IMG/VR virus record: IMGVR_UViG_3300021976_000071
Coordinates: 1 to 24,825 of that record
Reading direction: 5' to 3' (one strand)
DNA length: 24,825 bases
Source: a virus
Shown here: positions 7,153 to 14,488 of the stretch, piece by piece
Position numbering within the stretch: the stretch's first letter is position 1
Layout of the letters: every line of letters begins with the position of its first letter
Program-made: the position numbers and the translations under genes
The notes under the pieces: model-generated
What the model saw: the letters and a program-made list of their open reading frames with translations, nothing else
Database searches by the model: none
Told to the model about the DNA's origin: nothing

Positions 7153-7319
7153 AAACGGGACCAAAGAAGGCGCGGCAGCTGCCGCAACGAGGCGCTCTGA
7201 ACGATCTGGCCAATAGCGATCGGTCTCTGGCGGACTACGCCAAGGTGTCACCGATACAGCCGGACGAGCCTGACACGAACATCATTCAGAACTTGCAGCC
7301 GGTGAAGAAGATCACCTGA
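7149..7319 (+). CDS. Hypothetical 56-residue protein
   Basis: This short frame starts at ATG 7149 in an ATGA overlap with the previous stop and ends at TGA 7317-7319, where the next ATG overlaps (TGATG). Both junctions are the type used throughout this operon, which is the main support for it being real. The N-terminus is basic (MKTGPKKARQLPQRG) and the rest is mixed polar, with SDRSLADYAKV as the only likely helix. I recognise no family. Confidence 0.6.
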   Translation: MKTGPKKARQLPQRGALNDLANSDRSLADYAKVSPIQPDEPDTNIIQNLQPVKKIT

Positions 7320-7582
7320 TGGCAAGCAATGAAAAGGTGGTAATAGCCGCCGTCAGGCTGCGGCAGTCGGAACCTGAGCTATGGCATGGCTTCGTGCAGG
7401 GGATGCGTGATTACGCGGCCCAGATCGCCGTCGATATGATCAAGGCGGCACCGGAGCACCTGCACAAGGCACAGGGAATGGCGATCATGGCGAACGAGAT
7501 CGCCGAGATTATCCGCCAGGCACCGGAGATCTACGAGCGCAACCAGAAACTGATCAACAAGAAGGCAGGGACACATGTCTAA
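7319..7582 (+). CDS. Hypothetical helical protein upstream of scaffold
   Basis: The 87-residue protein starts at ATG 7319, overlapping the previous stop, and its own end overlaps the scaffold start by 8 bases. It looks all-helical: LRQSEPELWHGFVQGMRDYAAQIAVDM, then HKAQGMAIMANEIAEIIRQAPEIY, and a short polar tail. There is no signal peptide or membrane segment. A small helical protein just before the scaffold is common in short-tailed phages, but I know of no function that sequence alone would support. It may be a scaffold partner or a capsid accessory protein. Confidence 0.65.
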   Translation: MASNEKVVIAAVRLRQSEPELWHGFVQGMRDYAAQIAVDMIKAAPEHLHKAQGMAIMANEIAEIIRQAPEIYERNQKLINKKAGTHV

Positions 7583-8639
7583 AATCGCAGAGTCGAAGAA
7601 AATGGATACCACGGTGGTATTGCCCAAGCAGGTGCGCGACCAGATCGCCGCAGCCAGCGAGCATTACGCCATTCCCGGTGACAAGTCCCAGATCGAGGAC
7701 GCCATCGTCATACCACAGGACGCACCACGGGGAGAGCAGCCCCCGGTGCCGTCTCAGCCGGGATCACCCCCACCGCAGTCCCCCACGCCTGCCCCGATCC
7801 CGGCTGAAGACCAATCATGGGAGCAGCGCTACAACTCCCTTCGCGGCCGATACGACACGTTGACCCGCAATTACTCGGACACCAACAAGCGGATGAACGA
7901 CATGGAGGCCCTTATCGCCTCCATGCAGGCGCGCGGTGCGGAGCCGACGCCGGACACCGACCCCGCCAATTTGCGCCAGGATCGCGCCCGACTCGTGACC
8001 GAGGAGGAAGAGAACGACTACGGCAAGGATATGCTCGACGTCGTCGGCCGCAGGGCCCGGGAAGAGGTCCTACCGGAAGTGGAGCAGCTGCGCGGCGAGC
8101 TCGCCAACCTCAAGGGTCGCCTCGAGGGCGTCGGCACTGTCATGGCTGGCACGCGCCAGCAGCAGATGTACGATCGGATGGATGCAGCTGTCCCCGAGTG
8201 GCAGAACATCAACCAGACGCAGGAGTTCATCGACTGGCTCCAGAACGTCGATGCGTTTTCCGGCCGTAAGAAGCACGATCTTTTGCTCGATGCGTTCAGT
8301 AGACAAGAAACAAATCGGGTGCTAAGTTTCTTTCAGGGATTTTTAGCTGAGGCTTCCGGCCTCCCGCCAATACCCCCGAGCCCAGGGAATGCAGCGCCCC
8401 CTCTTGCCCAACCAGGTAATGGTAGCGGAAAACCCTCCCTCGAGGACTTTGCGGCACCCGGAAGAGCCAGATCTGCGCCACAGGTAACTGCGCCAGACAA
8501 ACCCAACTACACGACCGCTCAGATTGCCAAGTTCATGGCAGATAAGCGCACGGGTAAGTGGAGAGGCCGAGAGGCTGAAGCAGATGCCATCGAAGCGGAT
8601 ATCTACCTTGCACAACATGAAGGGCGGATCACTCAATAG
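7575..8639 (+). CDS. Putative capsid scaffolding protein
   Basis: The 354-residue protein lies immediately before the major capsid gene. Residues about 45-78 are Pro-rich and disordered (PPVPSQPGSPPPQSPTPAP). Residues 82-118 begin WEQRYNSLRGRYDTLTRNY and form a likely coiled coil, and a second helical stretch covers about 155-190. Residues 257-300 are again Pro/Gly-rich. The C-terminus (311-354) holds YTTAQIAKFMADKRTGKWRG and EAEADAIEADIYLAQHEGRI, a conserved-looking end that could bind coat protein, as C-terminal ends do in P22-type scaffolds. The alternation of coiled coil and disorder, the position and the size support scaffold. There is no protease gene next to it. Certainty is moderate because scaffolds diverge quickly. 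Confidence 0.7.
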   Translation: MSKIAESKKMDTTVVLPKQVRDQIAAASEHYAIPGDKSQIEDAIVIPQDAPRGEQPPVPSQPGSPPPQSPTPAPIPAEDQSWEQRYNSLRGRYDTLTRNYSDTNKRMNDMEALIASMQARGAEPTPDTDPANLRQDRARLVTEEEENDYGKDMLDVVGRRAREEVLPEVEQLRGELANLKGRLEGVGTVMAGTRQQQMYDRMDAAVPEWQNINQTQEFIDWLQNVDAFSGRKKHDLLLDAFSRQETNRVLSFFQGFLAEASGLPPIPPSPGNAAPPLAQPGNGSGKPSLEDFAAPGRARSAPQVTAPDKPNYTTAQIAKFMADKRTGKWRGREAEADAIEADIYLAQHEGRITQ

Positions 8640-8664
8640 GCTCATTTAGCTCAGAGGATCAGCT

Positions 8665-9660
8665 ATGGCATTTCCAGTCGCAGGTGCAGGTACCACACCT
8701 CCAATCTATCCCACCGGTTCCGCTACACCGAACCCAGCGTACTCGGGAACCTTCATCCCGGTACTCTGGTCCACGAAACTGATCGAGAAGTTCTACGCAT
8801 CGACTGTCCTTGCTGCCATCAGCAACACGGACTACGAGGGCGAGATCAAGAACAAGGGTGACCAGGTCATTATTCGGACCAAGCCCACGATCACCATCAA
8901 GGACTACCGTGCCGACGGTCTGCTCGAAGTCGAGCGTCCCGCCTCCAACATTATCACGCTGAACATCGACAAGGGTAAGTACTTCAACCTGATCCTTGAC
9001 GACGTAATGGAGGTCCAGTCGGATCTCAACATGATGAACATGTGGTCGGACGATGCGGCGCAGCAGTTCAAGATCGTGGTCGATCGTGAAATTCTCCTTG
9101 GCCTCCTGGGTCAGGCAGATACCGCCAACAAGGGCCTCACGGCTGGCAAGATCTCCGCAAACATCAACCTTGGTGTGACCGGTACTCCGCTCCAGATCGT
9201 CGCTCGCAACCCCACTGCCATCGTTGGCAAGGTCGAGATCGTGGATCTCCTCGTTCGCATGGGTCAGGCCCTGGACGAGCAGAACATACCGGAACAGGGC
9301 CGTTGGGTCGTGCTGCCGGCATGGGTCGCCGCTCAGATCAAGATGTCGGAACTTCGCGACGCTGCCCTCACGGGTGACGGTGTGTCGATCCTGCGCAACG
9401 GTCGTCTGGGCATGGTGGATCGCTTCACGATCTATGTCTCCAACCTCCTGCCCAAGGGTGTTCCAGCTGGTCTGGCCGCTTCCGAGTGGGTGGTCTACGC
9501 AGGCACGCAGCAGGCGCTGACGTTCGCTTCGCAGATCAACAAGGTCGAGTCGATCCAGTCTGAAATGACTTTCGGCAAGCTGCTTCGTGGCCTCCAGGTC
9601 TACGGATCGAAAGTGCTTGACGGAACAGCGCTGGTACAGGCAATCATCACTCCTGGTTAA
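8665..9660 (+). CDS. Major capsid (coat) protein
   Basis: The 331-residue protein is the expected size and in the expected place, after a scaffold and before a terminator and head-tail connectors. Internal features fit the HK97-fold coat proteins of podoviruses: an N-terminal PVLWSTKLIEKFYASTVLAA (residues about 32-51) and the segment NKGDQVIIRTKPTITIKDY (63-81). A long helix-type stretch, WSDDAAQQFKIVVDREILLG, lies at about 127-146, followed by a C-terminal part with RWVVLPAWVAAQIK and ASEWVVYAGTQQALTFASQI. AGAGGAT precedes the ATG. I see no decoration protein gene next to it. Coat identity is inferred from motifs and synteny, and the exact family is less sure. Confidence 0.88.
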   Translation: MAFPVAGAGTTPPIYPTGSATPNPAYSGTFIPVLWSTKLIEKFYASTVLAAISNTDYEGEIKNKGDQVIIRTKPTITIKDYRADGLLEVERPASNIITLNIDKGKYFNLILDDVMEVQSDLNMMNMWSDDAAQQFKIVVDREILLGLLGQADTANKGLTAGKISANINLGVTGTPLQIVARNPTAIVGKVEIVDLLVRMGQALDEQNIPEQGRWVVLPAWVAAQIKMSELRDAALTGDGVSILRNGRLGMVDRFTIYVSNLLPKGVPAGLAASEWVVYAGTQQALTFASQINKVESIQSEMTFGKLLRGLQVYGSKVLDGTALVQAIITPG

Positions 9661-9669
9661 GCTGACGGA

Positions 9670-9704
9670 GGTGGGGTTATTCCAGAATAACCCCACCACC
9701 TTTT
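9670..9704 (+). terminator. Rho-independent terminator after the capsid gene
   Basis: A perfect 12-bp stem (9670-9681 with 9686-9697) closes a CCAG loop and is followed by a short T-run at 9701-9704. It lies in the 61-base gap between the capsid stop and the next gene. No promoter is visible after it, so downstream genes probably depend on read-through, which would give more capsid than tail mRNA. Confidence 0.75.
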
Positions 9705-9721
9705 GCTGAAGAGGAGCTCAG

Positions 9722-10084
9722 ATGCCAGCATTAGACACAGTAGGCCAATACGTCACTGAAGCCCGCCGCCTGTTGCAGGACGAGAGGGTGCCGTACCGTT
9801 ATCCAGACAAGGATATCGTGGATGCACTCAACATCGGACTGACAGCAGCCAGGCGGCTCCGTGCCGATTTGTTCATAGCAGTCAACTTCACAGTTCCTTA
9901 CTTCGACACATCCGGCGCACCCAACATGGCTGCAAAGGTAGCGATGGACCCGATGTACAGGGAGTCGCTCGTGTACTACATCATCGGCCGCATCCAATTG
10001 CGGGATGACGAGGCTACGACAGACCAGCGTGCAGCTGGGCTGCTCCAGAAATTCACATCGCAGATGCTGGTGATTGCGTCATGA
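9722..10084 (+). CDS. Putative head-tail connector (adaptor) protein
   Basis: The 120-residue protein is the first gene after the capsid terminator, with AGAGGAG before the ATG. The sequence is helical: VGQYVTEARRLLQD, then VPYRYPDKDIVDALNIGLTAARRLRADLF, and a C-terminal helix with DPMYRESLVYYIIGRIQLRDDE. The RYPDKDIVDALN pattern is like the DUF6682-type phage adaptor proteins that attach to the portal, to my recollection. It ends in an ATGA overlap with the next gene. The name is inferred from this pattern and position, since no catalytic motif exists to test. Confidence 0.6.
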   Translation: MPALDTVGQYVTEARRLLQDERVPYRYPDKDIVDALNIGLTAARRLRADLFIAVNFTVPYFDTSGAPNMAAKVAMDPMYRESLVYYIIGRIQLRDDEATTDQRAAGLLQKFTSQMLVIAS

Positions 10085-10800
10085 CGTGCGCCCCGACAGA
10101 TCGGCTGCTCCAGACACTCAGGGTCATGATACCCGGGGCTGGCGATGACATGCTCAATCTCCAGATCTTCAACACGATCGACGTGTTCCTGCGACGCACC
10201 AATGCGTGGAAGATCGAGAACGACATCATACTCAACGGCGACGAGCTCGAGTACGACCTGGGTGTGCCAGGGGATGCTGCGATCGTCCGAGTCATGAGTG
10301 CGGAGCACAGGAATATCCCGATCGCCAACACCCAGTCCGGCGTGGTGCAGTCCTCGTTCGGTACCCTCGTGCCGGAACTGACGTTCCCCGATGGCGATGC
10401 GATCTTCGACCCAGTCTCTATGGGCGAGACGGCACCGGGTATATTCACATGGGCTATATACCGCCCGAATTACATCTCGTTCACGGGCGTGCCCGACGAG
10501 GAGGGGCGGAAGTTCCCGTTCAAGCTGGTGATCTCGCTCTCGCTCGCCAAGCACTGCCTCGAGGTCGAGTGCAGCGAATGGGACGTACCCGAATGGATGT
10601 ACGACACCTACTTCGATGACTGGAAAACCGGCGTGCTCTCGGAGCTCTACGGGATGCCGGCCAAGCCGTGGTCGAACCCGGCGCTTGGCATGTTCCATGG
10701 GAAGAAGTTCCGCAGCCAGATGGGCTTCCGTAAGCAGGAGGTCGCCCGCGGCTTCGCTTACAACGTCCCAAGATGGCGTTTTCCGCGAGGTGGATGGTGA
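10081..10800 (+). CDS. Putative neck or tail-tube-type protein of a short-tailed phage
   Basis: The 239-residue protein follows the adaptor in an ATGA overlap. It starts with a helical LQTLRVMIPGAGDDMLNLQIFNTIDVFLRRTNAW (cited by its ends, residues 10-43). Beta-rich stretches follow, and the C-terminus reads FRKQEVARGFAYNVPRWRFP. The first helical part and the aromatic, basic tail are typical of stopper or tail-tubular-A-like proteins of podoviruses, which bridge the portal and the nozzle. Length is close to T7 gp11 (about 196 residues) but a little longer. The assignment is from gene order and style, not from a diagnostic motif. Confidence 0.5.
   Translation: MTCAPTDRLLQTLRVMIPGAGDDMLNLQIFNTIDVFLRRTNAWKIENDIILNGDELEYDLGVPGDAAIVRVMSAEHRNIPIANTQSGVVQSSFGTLVPELTFPDGDAIFDPVSMGETAPGIFTWAIYRPNYISFTGVPDEEGRKFPFKLVISLSLAKHCLEVECSEWDVPEWMYDTYFDDWKTGVLSELYGMPAKPWSNPALGMFHGKKFRSQMGFRKQEVARGFAYNVPRWRFPRGGW
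10787..10790 (+). promoter_or_regulatory. Ribosome binding site that decides the start of the next gene
   Basis: GAGG lies 6 bases before GTG 10797. That GTG overlaps the previous stop as GTGA, as also at 1352. The alternatives ATG 10794 (spacing only 3) and ATG 10773 (no site seen) are less good. Confidence 0.4.
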
Positions 10801-11213
10801 ATAACATCTATGACACCGCCCGCTTCAAATTTGCCACTGCCGGTCTGAACTGGAACACGGCGCCGCTATTCCTCCTCGCGTACTCCGGCAACCCGGACTT
10901 CCACGCGGAGGACGGGTTCATCTCTGACATCACCACCAGGGCGACGACGACGTTCGTGCAGCAGTCGCAGGCGATCATCGGCAAGAACGTCTCGCCGCAG
11001 GGGTACCTCCAGACGGGCACGGTGATGTTCGAGGAAGTACCGATCGGTCTGCCGATCACTCATTTCATCATGGCGAGTGTGCCTGCTGCGCTGTCAGCCG
11101 GTGTACCGCTTTTGTTCTTCGATGAAGCATATGACCTGCCGTTCACGCCGAACGGCCTGGATATACCGGTCACACCTGACTGGTTCCAGCAGCGCGGATG
11201 GGGGAGGCTATGA
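10797..11213 (+). CDS. Phage tail-associated protein of unknown role
   Basis: The 138-residue protein starts MNNIYDTARFKFATAGLNW and ends LLFFDEAYDLPFTPNGLDIPVTPDWF...GRL. This start and end are familiar from a family of phage proteins that read A...F..A.inw......L, then ...idtA.GLP.TPNG.di...W. In other phages the family lies among neck and fibre genes; I do not know a proven function. The core is probably beta-rich with VTPDW near the end. Start choice: GTG 10797 overlaps the stop before it and has GAGG 6 bases upstream. Its end overlaps the next gene by ATGA. Confidence 0.65.
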   Translation: MNNIYDTARFKFATAGLNWNTAPLFLLAYSGNPDFHAEDGFISDITTRATTTFVQQSQAIIGKNVSPQGYLQTGTVMFEEVPIGLPITHFIMASVPAALSAGVPLLFFDEAYDLPFTPNGLDIPVTPDWFQQRGWGRL

Positions 11214-11515
11214 GCGATTGGCCAGATCCAGCCACTAACTGGGAGTTTTACGACCCTTTCCTGGGCGCGCTGCGTCACCCGCAGCTGCCAGCCGGGATGA
11301 ACACGACTTCCATAGACGGCGACATGATGGACGGTCCCGGTGTCAACGCACCGGTTTGGCCGCTGGTGTTCAACACCTTCGAGGCGTTCGCCCCGGTCCT
11401 GCTCACCGCTGACCATATGGATACCTTCAACGAGATCCCTGATCTGGCTATACCGGCCACGAACAGCACCGTGGTATTCCCTCGAGAAATCCGCAGCACC
11501 CAGGGGGGCACATGA
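11210..11515 (+). CDS. Hypothetical structural-region protein
   Basis: Starting at ATG 11210, in an ATGA overlap with the preceding stop, this gives 101 residues (MSDWPDPATNWEFYDPFLG...). GGAGG lies only 2 bases before it, a short spacing, so the ATG at 11198 is an alternative with no visible site. The sequence is acidic and aromatic at the N-terminus, Pro-rich and lacks Lys almost completely. The C-terminus (PATNSTVVFPREIRSTQGGT) looks like beta strands. I recognise no family. Between neck and fibre genes it could be a small virion component. Confidence 0.55.
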   Translation: MSDWPDPATNWEFYDPFLGALRHPQLPAGMNTTSIDGDMMDGPGVNAPVWPLVFNTFEAFAPVLLTADHMDTFNEIPDLAIPATNSTVVFPREIRSTQGGT

Positions 11516-11811
11516 GCCGCATCGTCAAGACCTTCCAGAAATACACGGTGGACCGGCGCAAGCTTCAGCTGGATTACACCTGCTGGCTCGAGGACACCGA
11601 GACACTGACCGATACGCAGGTGGTGATCGTGCCGTACACCGTGGATGCGCCATTGGCGATCACGACCGGGTACACTGACGTGACCAACAAGAAGATCGCC
11701 ATGTTCGCCGCTGGCGGTGTCGCCAACACGAATTACACCGTGTCGATGATCGTGCGCACCAGCGACGGCCAGACGAAGCGCGACGATATCGGGATAAGGG
11801 TGGTGGCATGA
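11512..11811 (+). CDS. Small beta-sandwich-like (fibre-associated) protein
   Basis: The 99-residue protein starts in an ATGA overlap and is preceded by a run of six Gs. The sequence follows the alternating pattern of an Ig-like beta sandwich: KLQLDYTCWLEDTETLTDTQ, VVIVPYTVDAPLAITTGYTD, KKIAMFAAGGVANTNYTVSM and IVRTSDGQTKRDDIGIRVV. The order D-Y-x-x-W-L-x-D then a GG-x-x-N-T-x-Y-x-V strand and a T-x-x-G-Q turn is known from phage structural proteins with a fibre or baseplate-like role. It ends ATGA-overlapping the first large fibre gene. It may be a small fibre-base or adhesion-domain protein. Confidence 0.65.
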   Translation: MSRIVKTFQKYTVDRRKLQLDYTCWLEDTETLTDTQVVIVPYTVDAPLAITTGYTDVTNKKIAMFAAGGVANTNYTVSMIVRTSDGQTKRDDIGIRVVA

Positions 11812-12833
11812 GCGTTATCTACACCAACAACGCATCGAGCAGGCTCGCAGTAGATACCCCCGGGGCGTCCGGTACGATCTCTGTCCTGCCAGGCGAGGGT
11901 GCGAAGTTCCCCAACCCGGGGCCTGGTGACTACTTCGTGGTTACCCTCGAGGACCGGCGCACGCGGCAGATCGAGATCTGCAACTGCACTGCACGCTCCA
12001 ATGACATTATGGTGCTCACGCGCGCCCAGGAGGGCACCGTGGCGCAGGCATTCTACGCCGGGGCGACAGTATCCAACCGCCTGACGGCGGCTCAGATCAT
12101 TGATATCCTGGGTTCCAGCTACACGAAAGCTGAGTCTGACACCCGGTATATCAACGCAGCTGGCGACGATATGCTCGGCCCGCTGATGCTCGCTGATGAC
12201 CCTGTCGAGCAACTTGAGGCGACGACGCGCCGCTATGTCGACAATGCCCTGTCGCAGCGCTCGCCGGCCGCACTGGCGACCGCCGCTACGCTCACCTACA
12301 AGGCGACGGCGGGGCAGCTGACGTTCAACCTCATCACACCCGATCTTTGGGGCGACACATACACGCTGAGTCAGGCCAACCCTGAGAACGTGGATGTCTA
12401 CATCAACGGGGTCCGCAAGCTCCAGACCAAGACGCCTGTCACGGGCGACTTCACAGTGAGTGCTGCCCTCAACCGGATTACGATGGCGGCACCCAGCACC
12501 TTGAACGCGGTGATACAGATCGACGTGCATACGCCGCGCAGCTTCCTCTCGCCCGGTCAGGTGGACGTGTTCCTGCTTCGAGACATTGACATCGCGGCTG
12601 ACGGCGTGACGACGGGCCAGGTCGACGGCACAAGGACAACATTCTACCTCGCCAAGGCATCCGACGGGTCACCATGCGCCGTCATCGCCGACGAGGAAAT
12701 TGCGTTCTATATCGATGGTATCCAGCAGATCCCGAACGTGGACTTCACGGCATCTGGCACGACGTTGACGTTCTCGACGCCGCCAGCTGTTGATGCAGGA
12801 CGCTGGGGTCTCTGGTTCCGTGCAAGCGCATAG
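11808..12833 (+). CDS. Tail fibre protein
   Basis: The 341-residue protein has a virion-anchoring type N-terminus: YTNNASSRLAV, a FPNPGPGDYFVVTLED strand pair, then RAQEGTVAQAFYAGATVSNR, a pattern known in phage tail fibres. Residues about 112-148 carry the fibre repeat motif GDDMLGPLMLADDPVEQLEA followed by RRYVDNAL, usually part of the trimeric shaft. The second half has two related beta modules with YINGVRKLQ and YIDGIQQIPNVDFTASG, and ends AGRWGLWFRASA. It lies first in the fibre cluster and overlaps the preceding small gene by ATGA. It binds the host surface by inference. No enzyme motif is seen. Confidence 0.85.
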   Translation: MSVIYTNNASSRLAVDTPGASGTISVLPGEGAKFPNPGPGDYFVVTLEDRRTRQIEICNCTARSNDIMVLTRAQEGTVAQAFYAGATVSNRLTAAQIIDILGSSYTKAESDTRYINAAGDDMLGPLMLADDPVEQLEATTRRYVDNALSQRSPAALATAATLTYKATAGQLTFNLITPDLWGDTYTLSQANPENVDVYINGVRKLQTKTPVTGDFTVSAALNRITMAAPSTLNAVIQIDVHTPRSFLSPGQVDVFLLRDIDIAADGVTTGQVDGTRTTFYLAKASDGSPCAVIADEEIAFYIDGIQQIPNVDFTASGTTLTFSTPPAVDAGRWGLWFRASA

Positions 12834-12841
12834 GGGTTGAT

Positions 12842-14488
12842 ATGACGGTAACGAGATCACAGGTAGTTCGCTCAGACGTCAAAGGCACCCGGCCGGCCGG
12901 GCGTAAGAAGGGCGAGCTCTTCGTCAATTTCCCTGACAAGCAGTTTGGTGTTGTCGGTAATGCTGCCGCTACGATCGACCTCCTGTCGATCCCGTTCCAC
13001 TCCGACACGGCTGACTACCCCACGGGTGCACTGGTGGTCAAAGACGGCGTGATCTACCAGGCTCTGGCCCCGGTAACGGCCATACCGTTTGCCGCTGCGC
13101 AGTGGAAGACTGTCGGTGCCGACGCGGTGGTCACTGCCACCCTGGCTCCGGCTGTCGCCCTGCTGAACCTTGGCACGATGTGGTTCAACCCGAACACCAG
13201 CAACCTCTATGTGCTCTACCTAGACGTCGCGACGAAGGTCTGGCGCCAGATCGCCAACGGGCTGGTCGCACCAAGCACCCTGCCACCAGCTTCGCCGCAG
13301 GTTGGCCAGTTGTGGTGGGAGACTGACAGCGGCAAGCTGTACATGTGGTGGGACGACGGCACCAGCCAGCAGTGGGTGGAGGCATCCGGTGGTAGTGGCA
13401 TGAGCGAGGCGCCAGTCGATGGCGAGCCCTACGCGCGCAAGGACGCAGCCTGGGTGGCGGCGGTTCGCAAGACTGCCAGCAATGACAACATGGTCTTCAA
13501 CCCCGGGATGCGCGCGTCACAGGAGCGTGGCTCGGTACTAGACTACACAGTTACACCATACTTCTTTGCTGATCAGTGGTCGCGGGAGTTGCTCCTTACA
13601 GCTGGGACAATATCGATCCAGCGTGTTGACACCCTGAGCCCGCTTTCTGACGCTGGGTACAGTACCTGTGCCCAGGCTAAGGTCGTGGCAATCAATGCCG
13701 CCCCTGCGGTGAATAATTTCTTCCTGTTCGAGCACTATGTCGAGGGGCACAGGTTCGCGCGTCTCAAGTGGGGGCAGGCTGACGCCGTACCTGGCCTCTT
13801 GGCTTTCCGGGCTAGCTACCCTGCTGGCACCTGGTCTGTCTGTGTCTCCAACGAGGCGTTGAACCGTAACTTCACTGCGACGTTCACCATCAGTGCTGGG
13901 CAGGCCAATACGTGGGTTCTGGTCAAGATCCCGATACCGGCGCAGACGACTGGCTTCTGGGAGTTCTATACCGGCAAGGGCTGCAACATCACGTTCACCC
14001 TAGTTGCTGGTACCGACTTCGTAGCTGCGGCTCCAGGCTGGAACACGGTATCTGACAAGTTCTGTGCTCCGGGGTGCACCAACTTCGCATTGGTGGTGAA
14101 CGACACAGCCCGTGTGACAGATGTATGCCTCTACCCAGACCCGGAGAATACCCAGACCCTACCCTGGTTCATCAAGCCAACTCTTCAAGAGGAATTGGCT
14201 GAGGCTGAGCGCTTCTGGCAGCGGACAATGACCCATTTCCAAGGTGCGACAGTTAATGCCCAGAACTTCATGGCTTTCGCGTATTTGCGCACTCCGATGT
14301 CCGCAACCGTGCCGACAATTAGTGGAGTGAATTATAACGCTCTGGGCTTCGCTGCTGTTGCGGGGGCCCTTACGTACTACGGTTCCGCCCAAGGATATCC
14401 TTGGACTATTCGGGAGAGTCGCGCAGCCAATTCGACGTCTGGGTACAACTCTTTCCAAACTATCGTTACTGCGAATGCGAGGTTCTGA
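12842..14488 (+). CDS. Tail fibre or tail spike protein with modular N-terminus
   Basis: The 548-residue protein starts MTVTRSQVVRSDVKGTRP. Residues 23-38 read KGELFVNFPDKQFGVV, which resembles the start of the collar-type protein at 15331. A module near 154-180 (GQLWWETDSGKLYMWWDDG) is of the kind found in many fibres. At 190-205 it has APVDGEPYARKDAAW, almost repeated in the next gene. Residues from about 216 on (NMVFNPGMRASQERG, then a long beta-rich region with PYFFADQWSRE) resemble the receptor-binding C-terminal parts of phage fibres. It overlaps the next start (TGATG). It probably binds host surface carbohydrate. I see no catalytic residues, though a hidden one in the C-terminal part cannot be excluded. 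Confidence 0.8.
   Translation: MTVTRSQVVRSDVKGTRPAGRKKGELFVNFPDKQFGVVGNAAATIDLLSIPFHSDTADYPTGALVVKDGVIYQALAPVTAIPFAAAQWKTVGADAVVTATLAPAVALLNLGTMWFNPNTSNLYVLYLDVATKVWRQIANGLVAPSTLPPASPQVGQLWWETDSGKLYMWWDDGTSQQWVEASGGSGMSEAPVDGEPYARKDAAWVAAVRKTASNDNMVFNPGMRASQERGSVLDYTVTPYFFADQWSRELLLTAGTISIQRVDTLSPLSDAGYSTCAQAKVVAINAAPAVNNFFLFEHYVEGHRFARLKWGQADAVPGLLAFRASYPAGTWSVCVSNEALNRNFTATFTISAGQANTWVLVKIPIPAQTTGFWEFYTGKGCNITFTLVAGTDFVAAAPGWNTVSDKFCAPGCTNFALVVNDTARVTDVCLYPDPENTQTLPWFIKPTLQEELAEAERFWQRTMTHFQGATVNAQNFMAFAYLRTPMSATVPTISGVNYNALGFAAVAGALTYYGSAQGYPWTIRESRAANSTSGYNSFQTIVTANARF

Noticed and set aside
8640-8670. tRNA-like stretch tttagctcagaggat before the capsid gene
   Set aside because: It resembles a tRNA D-arm only. 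No acceptor stem, anticodon arm or T-arm follows, and it overlaps the capsid ribosome binding site.
8659-9699. Minus-strand open frame of 346 codons, longer than the capsid gene it faces
   Set aside because: It is the antisense of the capsid gene, with a composition that follows from the codon bias of that gene, and it runs through the terminator hairpin. No ribosome binding site or domain is seen.
14401-14487. Upstream extension of the C1q-like fibre gene
   Set aside because: The extension lies wholly within the preceding fibre gene. ATG 14488 overlaps the stop in the usual TGATG way and has GAGG upstream.
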